Of a DNA stretch of 31,604 nucleotides, positions 24,401 to 31,604 are shown piece by piece. The notes under the pieces were generated by a model. The model did not search any database and had not been told where the DNA came from. It saw only the letters and a program-made list of their open reading frames with translations. Both the position numbers and the translations under genes were made by a program. This stretch comes from a virus: IMG/VR virus record IMGVR_UViG_3300030105_002676, positions 5,414 through 37,017 of that record; one strand, 5' to 3'. The first letter of the stretch is position 1; the number at the start of each line of letters is the position of its first letter.

Positions 24401-25474
24401 TCATTTTTTAAAAACAAATATCGGTTCATACTTGTATCCAGCACCCATTATACTTGATAATGTTAATTCTATTGTTTGCTCTTGTTTAAAGCCCAATTCA
24501 GTTGCAATTCTTATTGTATCCTCTTCTATAAACTTATATTTTGGTGTATTTGCTATGTTAATCAACATATACTTATTACCTTTTAATCCGTTATAGCAGT
24601 TTCTAATTGTTTTGTATAAAAATCCATTTACCCATTCTTCCTTAGTTGGATATTTTTTAAAACTTTGGGTTTCCTCATCAGCGTATTTCTCTGTATCAAA
24701 ATAAGGTGGTGAGGTAAAACATAAGTCCAAAGATTCTTTATCTGGTTCAAATTCTTCACTACCTAATTTATGTAATTCTACTGACTTTGTCAAGTAATTA
24801 AAATCTTTTTTTATCTTTTGTAATCCTTCAAATGTTAAACTTGATGGTTCTGTTCCAATATACTTAGGTCTTGAACTTGCTAAAAATCCAATCAACCTAC
24901 CACCCCAACCACAACTCATATCCCAAATAGCATCACCACCAAACTTTTCATATATCATTTTAGCAGCAGTTGGTCTGAAATTAGATACTGCTTGTGTACC
25001 TGTATAGATTTTTAGGGATTGTCTAAGTCTGTTTTCACGAAATGTATTCTTTGTACCTTCATTTTCACCTTTATATGTGGTCGAACACCATCTCCAACAC
25101 TTTTTGATAACAGCTTTAAATTTATCATCATCTAAAAAGGTTTCCATCGGTGTTCTTGTAGCATTACCACATTGAACTTCCCAAAAATGTGGAAAATAAG
25201 TCCAAGCTAATCGTAAACCATGCATTGTCTGAACAATTTTATTATCTTTGAATATCGTATCTATATCAAACCTTTGCATCTTCCTCATATGCTGATGTTT
25301 TTCATCTTCTCGTATTTTATAATGTGGAAATCCATGTTTTCTGTAATAATTAAAAATAATTTCTACACCATCATCAACATCATGGTCATCAAGATTATTA
25401 ATAACCTTTTCAAATTCAACATCATTGTTATCATAACCAAAAACATCTGTTAATATAGTAGGATTGTTATTCAC
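24401..25474 (-). CDS. SAM-dependent methyltransferase with SPPY motif
   Basis: 357 residues. IWDMSCGWGGRLIGF (183-197) is motif I and LCFTSPPYFDTEKY (251-264) motif IV, so the order is opposite to the other methyltransferase in this window. SPPY indicates an exocyclic amine target, N4-cytosine or N6-adenine, or a modified base. About 180 N-terminal residues with HFWEVQCGNATRTP and several tryptophans precede the catalytic domain and may bind DNA. The start is GTG 25474, overlapping the helicase gene by 8 bases. An RNA target cannot be excluded. Confidence 0.8.
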   Translation of the reverse strand: MNNNPTILTDVFGYDNNDVEFEKVINNLDDHDVDDGVEIIFNYYRKHGFPHYKIREDEKHQHMRKMQRFDIDTIFKDNKIVQTMHGLRLAWTYFPHFWEVQCGNATRTPMETFLDDDKFKAVIKKCWRWCSTTYKGENEGTKNTFRENRLRQSLKIYTGTQAVSNFRPTAAKMIYEKFGGDAIWDMSCGWGGRLIGFLASSRPKYIGTEPSSLTFEGLQKIKKDFNYLTKSVELHKLGSEEFEPDKESLDLCFTSPPYFDTEKYADEETQSFKKYPTKEEWVNGFLYKTIRNCYNGLKGNKYMLINIANTPKYKFIEEDTIRIATELGFKQEQTIELTLSSIMGAGYKYEPIFVFKK

Positions 25475-26828
25475 TCATTAAATCTTCATAACGAGCAGAT
25501 AATATAGCCTTTGTTTGATTATCCCTATTATTAATTTTATGTTGAACACCCTTACCTTGAACCGAATTACTTTCAAATATTTCTATCTTACCAATGTTTG
25601 TATTGATTTTTGCTGGATAAGTTAACCCATCAGGACCAAACCTATTCTTAATAACATGAAATCTACCTGTATTACCTATCTTATCTTCTATCTTACGACT
25701 TAACGATATAACAAAATCTGCTGTCATTACTTTAGCATAGGATTCAGCAACTTTACTAGCTTCAATCACATCTTCATCCAAAGCACTTCTATTAGCTTGA
25801 CTTGCCGTCCATATTGGAATTTGCATCTCACCAGCCAAACCACGTAAGTCCTCATAGATACTCCCAAGAGCATGTCGCATCTCAGTATGTTTATTTACAT
25901 CTTTCATAATATCAGCGTAATCAACCAATACCATATCAACTTTTGTTCCAAATGTTGTTACTTTTTTCAAATGAGCAGAAAGAGTATTTACTGTACAAGC
26001 TTTTGTTGGATAATACTTAATGGTTAGGTTACCTTTAAGATCGTATAGTTTTTCCATCACCTCTTCTTTATGATATTTAAGATTTTGACTTTCTACGCCT
26101 GTAAAGATACTATCGTATCTCAAACCAACATAAGCTTCATTTAATTCTAATGTATAATGAACTACATTTAAACCTTGTGAGATAGCATATGCTCCCATAG
26201 AACTTAATACCCAAGATTTACCAATACCAGCAGGTGCAACAACCACACCCAATTCACCAGCACCTAATCCACCTTGCATCAATTCATTTATTATATCCCA
26301 TGGCGTAGGTGATGTAATACGGGCAGTTTCTGAATATCTTTCCTCTATATCTTGTAAATAATCATGTCCTAGGTTTCTTTCAACTCCAGCTTGCATAGCA
26401 GAGTCGATAAGTGATTTTATTTCATCAGTATTACCATCCACCTCTAATATTTGTGCTGATTGAATAACAGCATCCTTTAAAACTTGTGTTTTATGAAATT
26501 CTAATGCTTTATCTTTGATATATTCTAAATCTTCGGCTTCTATACTCTTAAAAATCTCTTTTAGTGAGTCTTTCACGGTAACCTGAAGTAATTCTGATTC
26601 TATTTCCTTTATTTTAATCTTAAATACTTCCATAGTAATGGTTGTCTTATATTCGTTGTAATATCCACGAATTTCTTTAACAATCCACTTAAATCCATCA
26701 TTATTAATGTATTTTTCATCTAATATATCAACAATTTGTTCCAAGAACAGCTTATCTGTTATTAAACATACAATAAACTTTACTTGAAAGCTATATCCAA
26801 ACTCCGAAATGTTTTTTGTCTTATTCAT
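25467..26828 (-). CDS. 41: Replicative DNA helicase, DnaB/gp41-like
   Basis: 453 residues. Walker A is APAGIGKS (198-205, preceded by the GGLGAGELGVV strand), a glutamate-bearing VVHYTLELNEA follows, and Walker B is MVLVDYAD. QANRS matches the DnaB motif H4 region that contacts DNA. The N-terminal helical part should mediate hexamer formation and primase contact. ATG 26828 overlaps the preceding stop as ATGA; a TTG five codons upstream is not needed. Hexameric 5'-3' unwinding at the fork is expected. No primase gene is visible in this window. Confidence 0.88.
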   Translation of the reverse strand: MNKTKNISEFGYSFQVKFIVCLITDKLFLEQIVDILDEKYINNDGFKWIVKEIRGYYNEYKTTITMEVFKIKIKEIESELLQVTVKDSLKEIFKSIEAEDLEYIKDKALEFHKTQVLKDAVIQSAQILEVDGNTDEIKSLIDSAMQAGVERNLGHDYLQDIEERYSETARITSPTPWDIINELMQGGLGAGELGVVVAPAGIGKSWVLSSMGAYAISQGLNVVHYTLELNEAYVGLRYDSIFTGVESQNLKYHKEEVMEKLYDLKGNLTIKYYPTKACTVNTLSAHLKKVTTFGTKVDMVLVDYADIMKDVNKHTEMRHALGSIYEDLRGLAGEMQIPIWTASQANRSALDEDVIEASKVAESYAKVMTADFVISLSRKIEDKIGNTGRFHVIKNRFGPDGLTYPAKINTNIGKIEIFESNSVQGKGVQHKINNRDNQTKAILSARYEDLMSE

Positions 26829-27895
26829 TTTTGATTTTTCCAATGATGGTCAAGTATATGAAACTCAGTTATCCAATTATCAAAATTAGGTATATGTCCC
26901 CATAATTTATCCTTTACTAACAGAGTTTGTAACTTATACTTTACCAACGATGGTGCCATTTGATTAACGGCGTCTCCTATTTTTAGTTTTATCTGATTTT
27001 TGATATCAGGATCACCCAATTGCATTAATAAATAATTCCTCATTATTATTAATTTATTATCCTGTATTAATTGGGATACTCTCGTAGATTTACCTTGTGC
27101 CATATCCAAAAGTTCTTTTGTATTAACTTCCTTATCTTCCGTTAGCAACGGGAACTCTTTTATTAAGGTCTTAACACCTACACCCCTTACTCCAGGTATA
27201 TCGTCTGATTTATCCCCATCTACCACCCTACAAGTTAATACATTTTGCGGGTATACTCCAAACTCTTTTTTTATTAAATCTCTATCATATAGAACTTTCT
27301 TGGTTGGAGAATAAAGTTTTACTCTTTCATCCACTAGCTGATAAAAATCTTTATCGGAAGACATTATGGTAAATCTACTATTTTTTAAAACTACAGTAGG
27401 TATATAACTCATAATATCATCTGCTTCTAAGTTATCAACTGAAATCATAGTCATAGGTAGGTGTTCTAAATATTCAACTAATCGTTTAAGTTGCATTCCC
27501 ATACTTTCTCGTTCATTTTGAGGTCCTCCACCCCAATCAACATTACGATTTAATCTACTTCTAACTTTACGACCAGATTTATATTGTGGGTATATTTTTT
27601 GTCGTGGTTTAGAAGAGTTTTTACCATCAAACACAATAATACAACGAGTTGGTTTAAACTTGTTAATTGTGTATCGTATAGATTTTAAAAACCCTACTAA
27701 ACCACCTACATGAGCACCATCTTCATTCAAAGAAGGATTGACGCTGAAACTACGAATAAATGTATTAAAACCATCAACCAATAAAACATGGTCGTTTAAA
27801 TCCTTAGTTTCTGGATTTACATCAATCTCTTCTTTAACTTCATAGAATCTTTTTGATAATAGATTCTTGTTGCCATCAATCATCCGCAAACTCAT
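26825..27895 (-). CDS. rnh: 5'-3' exonuclease / RNase H (FEN-type, T4 Rnh-like)
   Basis: 356 residues. The acidic metal-binding series is clear: LLVDGFN, VFDGKNS, DNLEADDIMSY, SSDKDFYQL and DGDKSDDIPGVRGVG (the helix-hairpin-helix with D-D-I-P-G-V). These define the FEN/5'-exonuclease superfamily, in T4 the enzyme that removes RNA primers and processes Okazaki fragments. ATG 27895 overlaps uvsX by 20 bases; ATG 27883 would overlap by 8 and keep all motifs, so the first four residues are uncertain. The position between recombinase and helicase fits a replication role. Confidence 0.88.
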   Translation of the reverse strand: MSLRMIDGNKNLLSKRFYEVKEEIDVNPETKDLNDHVLLVDGFNTFIRSFSVNPSLNEDGAHVGGLVGFLKSIRYTINKFKPTRCIIVFDGKNSSKPRQKIYPQYKSGRKVRSRLNRNVDWGGGPQNERESMGMQLKRLVEYLEHLPMTMISVDNLEADDIMSYIPTVVLKNSRFTIMSSDKDFYQLVDERVKLYSPTKKVLYDRDLIKKEFGVYPQNVLTCRVVDGDKSDDIPGVRGVGVKTLIKEFPLLTEDKEVNTKELLDMAQGKSTRVSQLIQDNKLIIMRNYLLMQLGDPDIKNQIKLKIGDAVNQMAPSLVKYKLQTLLVKDKLWGHIPNFDNWITEFHILDHHWKNQK

Positions 27896-28973
27896 CTTCT
27901 GTTGTTACATCATCAATTCCTAATTTATTAGAATCATATTTAAGAATTAATTTTTCACAGATAGAGTCATATATGTGTTTTTGTGTTTCCACATCGGAAA
28001 TTAAAGCACCAAAGTCTTTAGATTGGAACTTATGTTCTTTTTCGTTTTGGTCAGTATAACTATACCAAGCACCAGCTTGTTTAACTAGCTTGTGGTCTTT
28101 CATTATCCCCAACCAACTTCCATAATCATCAATACCTTTATCAAAAAATAATGGAAACTCGGCACTTCTTAAAGGTGGACCTAATCGATTCTTAATAACT
28201 TGAGCTTTAATCTTAATACCAATAGTATTCTTTTTAGCATCTTTGATTTGTCCCATGTTCTTTAATCGAATACGAGTAGAAGCGTGAAAAGGTAAAGCTT
28301 TACCACCACTTGTTGTCCAAGGATCACCAAACATTACACCCATCTTTTGGCGTAACTGATTGGTAAAGATTAAACATACTTTTTGACGAGCAGTTAATTG
28401 AGTTATTTTTCTCATAGCTTTTGATAAGACTATTGCCTTTGATGTAGCCCAACCATCTTTATCAAAGTCAGCTTCCATCTCTACTTTAGTAGAAGCAGCA
28501 GCTAAACTATCTACGAGAATTGTAACTAATCTATCTTTATCTGATTCTCTAACTTTAGTTACGATTGTTTCAATCGCATCAAAAATATCTTCTACAGTTT
28601 CTAAATGAATATACATCATCTTATCGGTATCAATACCAATAGATTGTAAAAATTCAGCAGAAACAGCAGACTCAGTATCTATGTAAACGGCTAATCCACC
28701 CTTCTTCTGTGTAGAAGCAAGAGCGTGAGCACCAATAAGTGATTTACCAGTACCTTCAAGTCCGTTTATTTCAGTAATCCTTCCAGCAGCTAAGCCACCG
28801 TGAGGTTTGTTTGATATCGCTAAATCTAATAAAGTTGAGCCAGTAGAAACCCAATCGGTAATATCAGTTGGTGTACTATCAACACCATCTAAAAAATATG
28901 CTACCTGATGAGATTTAAATTGTTTGTTTAATGATTCAGCAAGAATATCGGCTAATTCGTCTCTGTTTGACAT
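27876..28973 (-). CDS. uvsX: Recombinase, UvsX/RecA family
   Basis: 365 residues. Walker A is GLEGTGKS (71-78), Walker B VTILVDSLAA (150-159), and FTNQLRQKMGVMFGDPWTTSGGKALPFHAS carries the L2-type region with RecA-like TxGGxAL. It forms filaments on ssDNA and drives strand exchange for recombination-dependent replication and repair. It has a strong ribosome binding site (AGGAGA) six bases before ATG 28973, behind a long hairpin. The C-terminus is acidic (TTEDEFADD), as in T4 UvsX. Co-transcription with the gp32 gene is likely. Confidence 0.93.
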   Translation of the reverse strand: MSNRDELADILAESLNKQFKSHQVAYFLDGVDSTPTDITDWVSTGSTLLDLAISNKPHGGLAAGRITEINGLEGTGKSLIGAHALASTQKKGGLAVYIDTESAVSAEFLQSIGIDTDKMMYIHLETVEDIFDAIETIVTKVRESDKDRLVTILVDSLAAASTKVEMEADFDKDGWATSKAIVLSKAMRKITQLTARQKVCLIFTNQLRQKMGVMFGDPWTTSGGKALPFHASTRIRLKNMGQIKDAKKNTIGIKIKAQVIKNRLGPPLRSAEFPLFFDKGIDDYGSWLGIMKDHKLVKQAGAWYSYTDQNEKEHKFQSKDFGALISDVETQKHIYDSICEKLILKYDSNKLGIDDVTTEDEFADD

Positions 28974-28990
28974 GTAGTTCTCCTAAAAAT

Positions 28991-29027
28991 GAGGTGTGCC
29001 GGAAAAAGGAGGAAACCAGCACACCTC
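28991..29027 (-). promoter_or_regulatory. Long hairpin between gp32 and uvsX, possible pseudoknot or terminator
   Basis: Nine perfect base pairs (28991-28999 with 29019-29027) plus two further G-C pairs after a mismatch, then a 13-base loop. On the RNA the loop contains CUCCU, complementary to AGGAG of the uvsX ribosome binding site a few bases past the stem. AUUUUU follows the stem, so attenuation or weak termination is also possible. It sits directly after the gp32 stop and a CCGCGCGG palindrome. Confidence 0.7.
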
Positions 29028-29037
29028 GACCGCGCGG

Positions 29038-29778
29038 TTAAGAATTAAATAACTTATCGAAATCGTCTTCTACATTAGAAGATTTTTTCGTACTAACCAT
29101 TTCTGGTTCTTTTGCAGTTTCTGTTGTAGAATCTTGTGGATTCAAGAAACCTGAAAGATGTTCTTTTAATTCATCATAAGTCGGTTCAGAATATAACTCT
29201 GTCAAATTAGCTTGATTGTCCAAAAGTTTCTGAAGTATATCAGAATCATCGGAGAGTGCTGTTTGATTTGGTTTAACACGAATAGTAGTCTTACCATATT
29301 GGTTACCAGCTTCAGCAGGTGTTTGTCTTTCGACAACAATATCACGACCAGTTGTAGAGTCTGATATATCACCATAATCTGGATCAGCAATTATACTAAG
29401 AAGTTCTTGATAAACAGTTTTACCAAAACCCCAAAATTTAACACCATCACTTTCTTCGCCACGAGCTATAACAGGAACAAAAGTTCTCATTTTAGGTTCA
29501 ATTCTCTTACCTTGAATCCATTCATCTTTATTGCCAGAAGCTTTAAGCTTGTCAGCAAATTGTTGAACCGGATCAGGTCGTCCAAATGATAGTGGTGATA
29601 ATACCGTTTTGTTTGGTACTAGTGAATAGTGAAAAAATAATTCACTAAAAGGATTTGCTTTATCATGTAGATAAGGTACTATCCTAATTTGTGATTTTCC
29701 AGGTTGAGGTTTCCAAAAACTATTTGTAGTAGTATTCTGTAACTGATTAAGACGGCTTTTTATAGCATCTAAGTCCAT
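29038..29778 (-). CDS. 32: Single-stranded DNA-binding protein, gp32-like
   Basis: 246 residues. FWKPQPGKSQIRIVPY, FHYSLVPNKTVLSPLSFGRPDPVQQFADKL and KFWGFGKTVYQELLSI match the OB-fold core of gp32 of T4-like phages, and the tail ends in acidic VEDDFDKLF for partner binding. There is no cysteine at all, so the zinc site of T4 gp32 (H-C-C-C) is absent. It coats template ssDNA and organises the replisome. GGAGA lies about 8 bases before ATG 29778, after a leader of up to 120 bases that may hold its own promoter. Confidence 0.88.
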   Translation of the reverse strand: MDLDAIKSRLNQLQNTTTNSFWKPQPGKSQIRIVPYLHDKANPFSELFFHYSLVPNKTVLSPLSFGRPDPVQQFADKLKASGNKDEWIQGKRIEPKMRTFVPVIARGEESDGVKFWGFGKTVYQELLSIIADPDYGDISDSTTGRDIVVERQTPAEAGNQYGKTTIRVKPNQTALSDDSDILQKLLDNQANLTELYSEPTYDELKEHLSGFLNPQDSTTETAKEPEMVSTKKSSNVEDDFDKLFNS

Positions 29779-29866
29779 TATGTTTCTCCGTTATGTTTAG
29801 TTGTTATTGTTTAGTATTACGAGTATAAATATTTATTAAAAACATTTACTAGTAACCTATCCGTAT

Positions 29867-29895
29867 AATATACGAATTCTTTTATTAAAAAACAA
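29867..29895 (-). promoter_or_regulatory. Candidate promoter for gp32
   Basis: Minus strand: TTGTTT at 29895-29890, 17-base spacer, TATATT at 29872-29867. The -10 box is the same as in the two stronger promoters, but the -35 box is weaker and the A-rich shared tract is missing. It would give a leader of about 80-90 bases before the gp32 start. Confidence 0.35.
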
Positions 29896-29898
29896 GCT

Positions 29899-30510
29899 TT
29901 ATTTTAGTCTTCTTAACTTTTTTATTTGTAGCTTTAAGTTTTTCAATTCTTTATTCATCCTCTCACATTCTTCACGATAGTTTTGTGGTTCGTGTGATTG
30001 TTCCTCTAATTTACTTAATCTTTCTTCAATAGTCAAGGGTTTTGTTCGATATGCCATAAATTGTTTATAGACCATATCAATCATCCTCTCCTTATCTATA
30101 ACATTTGATGGAAGATTAGCTTTATTAATTTCATACCATAATATAACATCTTTTTTCCAATTATCCAAGTCTTTTCCTGAACTATTTTTTATATCAAAAT
30201 GAGGTAAAGGTGTTAATGGTTTTTTATAATCAATTGGTTCTGCTCTGAGAAACTTTCTGATGTCTTTTATATCCTTATAACCTAAAAGAGTTGTTCCTAT
30301 ATTTGAATTATACATTAGTGGAACAACATTCTGTAGCTTATTCATACGAATGATGTTATCGTATATTGTTTTTGATTTTTGTTCGTCAATAGAACGTATT
30401 TCTATTTTTTGCTCGTCATTTAATGTTTTATTTATTTTATCAATTGCCGGTTTCATTTTTTGACACCAGATGCAACCACTTCTGGTAAAAAAGTATATTG
30501 GTGATGCCAT
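29899..30510 (-). CDS. Thioredoxin/glutaredoxin-fold protein with C-terminal coiled coil
   Basis: 203 residues. IYFFTRSGCIWCQKMKP has a CxxC redox pair (CIWC) at the start of the first helix, and NVVPLMYN gives the cis-proline loop; together these define a thioredoxin fold over residues 1-95. Residues about 100-150 are an unassigned region and the end (about 160-203) is a charged coiled coil, SKLEEQ then MNKELKNLKLQIKKL. Plausible roles are electron donor for the class II reductase in this window or a redox assembly factor. The coiled coil is not usual in glutaredoxins. Confidence 0.7.
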   Translation of the reverse strand: MASPIYFFTRSGCIWCQKMKPAIDKINKTLNDEQKIEIRSIDEQKSKTIYDNIIRMNKLQNVVPLMYNSNIGTTLLGYKDIKDIRKFLRAEPIDYKKPLTPLPHFDIKNSSGKDLDNWKKDVILWYEINKANLPSNVIDKERMIDMVYKQFMAYRTKPLTIEERLSKLEEQSHEPQNYREECERMNKELKNLKLQIKKLRRLK

Positions 30511-30906
30511 TTATAAATCTATTATTTTAAGTATTCTTGTAGGTATTTTCTGTAACCCTTCCTTATTGGAAATCAATATCATATTTTTGTAATTATCCCA
30601 TTCAATCTGATAGCTTGTGTCTAAAACACCATTATTAATGGTCTTTATCAGTTCGTTTAGGGCGTTTATTGTATATAGTGTATTTGTAATTTTCTTTCTG
30701 TGTAAAGAGATGGTATTACTTACTGCATTAAAATCTATTTTTTCTTCTTTATCTACATTATAAGTACAAATTAACTCTTTTGTTTTTTCTTCGTTTTGTA
30801 ATACATAAATTTTGTCAAATACAATCTTAAAGTTTTTCGTTATATCACGAATTGATTGCTCAAGATTGTGTTGAGTTGTAAATGTACATAATAGTTGTGT
30901 TCTCAT
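30511..30906 (-). CDS. Conserved phage protein of unknown function
   Basis: 131 residues from ATG 30906, which shares a base with the preceding stop (TAATG) and has GAGGGG about 7 bases upstream. A GTG further upstream in frame is not needed. TQLLCTFTTQHNL, KIYVLQNEEKTKELICTYNVD and ISLHRKKITNTLYTINALNELIK form alternating strand-helix units. I recall similar proteins in marine T4-like phages, with no known role. No catalytic motif is visible. Confidence 0.6.
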   Translation of the reverse strand: MRTQLLCTFTTQHNLEQSIRDITKNFKIVFDKIYVLQNEEKTKELICTYNVDKEEKIDFNAVSNTISLHRKKITNTLYTINALNELIKTINNGVLDTSYQIEWDNYKNMILISNKEGLQKIPTRILKIIDL

Positions 30907-31604
30907 TATTTTTTCCCCTCTTTTGCAAAACACTCTCTCATATCTTTAGACCACTTGTAATCAGTTGATAATTTGCCTGTTTTTCCACTTTTTGTTCTCA
31001 TTGTTTTTTGGCCTATTTCAATTTTTTTACCACCAGCAGTTATAGCGTATACTATTCTTTTTCCACCTGTTGTTTTTCCTTTTTGTGTCCCACTAACTCC
31101 TTTTTGCTCTTCTATATCACCAACTTCTAAACTAGTTATAAAACTATTTTTATCTTTAACATCACCACCCATACATTTGGTTAATGTTTCACCATCAACT
31201 GCAAGTCCAGCGTGATTAGTTTCAAACATACCAGGATATTTATGCACACCCACCTCTGAATTGGGATTAGCTGCTTCTAAATGAAATTGCTTCCATATAG
31301 TTCCACCCTCTAAAAATGTTCCTAACCCTACCTCTTTACCATATAAATCTATTTTTATATCATCGTTATTTCTAGTAAAATCTCTTTGTGCTTCTAATGT
31401 TCTATTTCTTATATCTTCTAATTGAGAAAATATATCAGGTGCACCTTTTTCAATAAACCTTGAATTTAATCTTTCCATCAATGTTACTTGATCTTCTGTA
31501 GGTTCTTCTTCTTTATTCTCATCGGCCATAAATTTAAGAAAAGCATCTAATGCCTGTTCTTCAGTTACATTTTTATGATTTACTCCATCTGGTAAATATT
31601 TTCT
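30906..31604 (-). CDS. Hypothetical protein (5' end beyond window)
   Basis: The frame stays open from the stop at 30906 to the window edge, so the protein is at least 232 residues. An internal ATG at 31529 has no ribosome binding site, and the upstream translation (KYLPDGVNHKNVTEEQALDAF) looks like real protein, so the true start probably lies outside. The visible part contains LYGKEVGLGTFLEGGTIWKQFHLEAANPNSE, a histidine/asparagine-rich middle and a basic C-terminal third. No family recognised; a structural or nucleic-acid-binding role is conceivable. Confidence 0.6.
   Translation of the reverse strand, partial: RKYLPDGVNHKNVTEEQALDAFLKFMADENKEEEPTEDQVTLMERLNSRFIEKGAPDIFSQLEDIRNRTLEAQRDFTRNNDDIKIDLYGKEVGLGTFLEGGTIWKQFHLEAANPNSEVGVHKYPGMFETNHAGLAVDGETLTKCMGGDVKDKNSFITSLEVGDIEEQKGVSGTQKGKTTGGKRIVYAITAGGKKIEIGQKTMRTKSGKTGKLSTDYKWSKDMRECFAKEGKK

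Noticed and set aside
26845-26862. TTGAC-like -35 box near the end of the exonuclease gene
   Set aside because: It lies within coding sequence and has no TATATT at the proper distance.
29824-29831. TATAAATA, the T4 late promoter box, on the plus strand
   Set aside because: It points away from the gp32 gene toward no plus-strand gene, and AT-rich gaps produce such octamers by chance. The minus-strand neighbour AATAAATA is equally weak evidence.
1-31604. tRNA genes, CRISPR arrays, insertion sequences or attachment sites
   Set aside because: I saw no cloverleaf with a GTTC-type arm in the short gaps, no regularly spaced repeats, no transposase and no integrase. A dedicated tRNA search was not possible.

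Overview
The window is a compact, gene-dense stretch of a lytic tailed-phage genome (Caudoviricetes, T4-like replication core). Every supported gene lies on the minus strand, most junctions overlap by 1 to 20 bases (ATGA, TAATG and TAGTG couplings are common), and no gap exceeds about 150 bases. I saw no tRNA, rRNA, CRISPR array, integrase or transposase. Base composition is AT-rich overall. Sampled 60-base lines are about 17-28% GC in the glycan genes and about 38-47% in gp32, uvsX, nrdJ and the receptor gene.

Read in the direction of transcription (from 31604 down to 1), the window starts with two conserved unknown genes (the first cut by the window edge) and a thioredoxin-fold protein. The replication and recombination block follows: gp32-like ssDNA-binding protein, UvsX/RecA, 5'-3' exonuclease/RNase H, gp41/DnaB-like helicase, an SPPY-type methyltransferase and a monomeric B12-dependent (class II) ribonucleotide reductase. 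Directly after nrdJ sits the surprise: a complete 910-residue TonB-dependent outer-membrane receptor with signal peptide, carboxypeptidase-D-like domain, plug and barrel, closed by an intrinsic terminator. A strong sigma70-like promoter then drives family B DNA polymerase. The sliding clamp (gp45), a second DNA methyltransferase, DenV-type pyrimidine-dimer glycosylase, clamp-loader large subunit (gp44), a DUF4494 protein, a zinc-ribbon protein and clamp-loader small subunit (gp62) follow.

A second copy of the same promoter (17 identical bases across and upstream of the -35 box, 18-base spacer, TATATT) starts the next group: a DUF1599/Nmad1 protein, a previously unlisted 39-codon gene, a RecB-like PD-(D/E)XK nuclease with an Fe-S cysteine pattern, an unknown gene and a SLOG/DUF2493 protein. 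Two small genes then lead into a glycan cassette at 1-9844: two GT4 and one GT2 glycosyltransferases, a third GT-B-like enzyme, a polysaccharide-deacetylase-like protein, a sugar formyltransferase, a glycosyltransferase-methyltransferase fusion, an unknown, a HAD phosphatase and a cupin cut by the left edge.

The plug region of the receptor resembles receptors of the FCB group (Bacteroidota / Marinimicrobia-type bacteria), and DUF4494 is familiar from Bacteroidota phages. I infer a Gram-negative FCB host, possibly a marine one. The most interesting hypothesis is that the phage carries its own outer-membrane receptor, next to a cobalamin-dependent enzyme, either to feed infection or to alter the surface of the infected cell.
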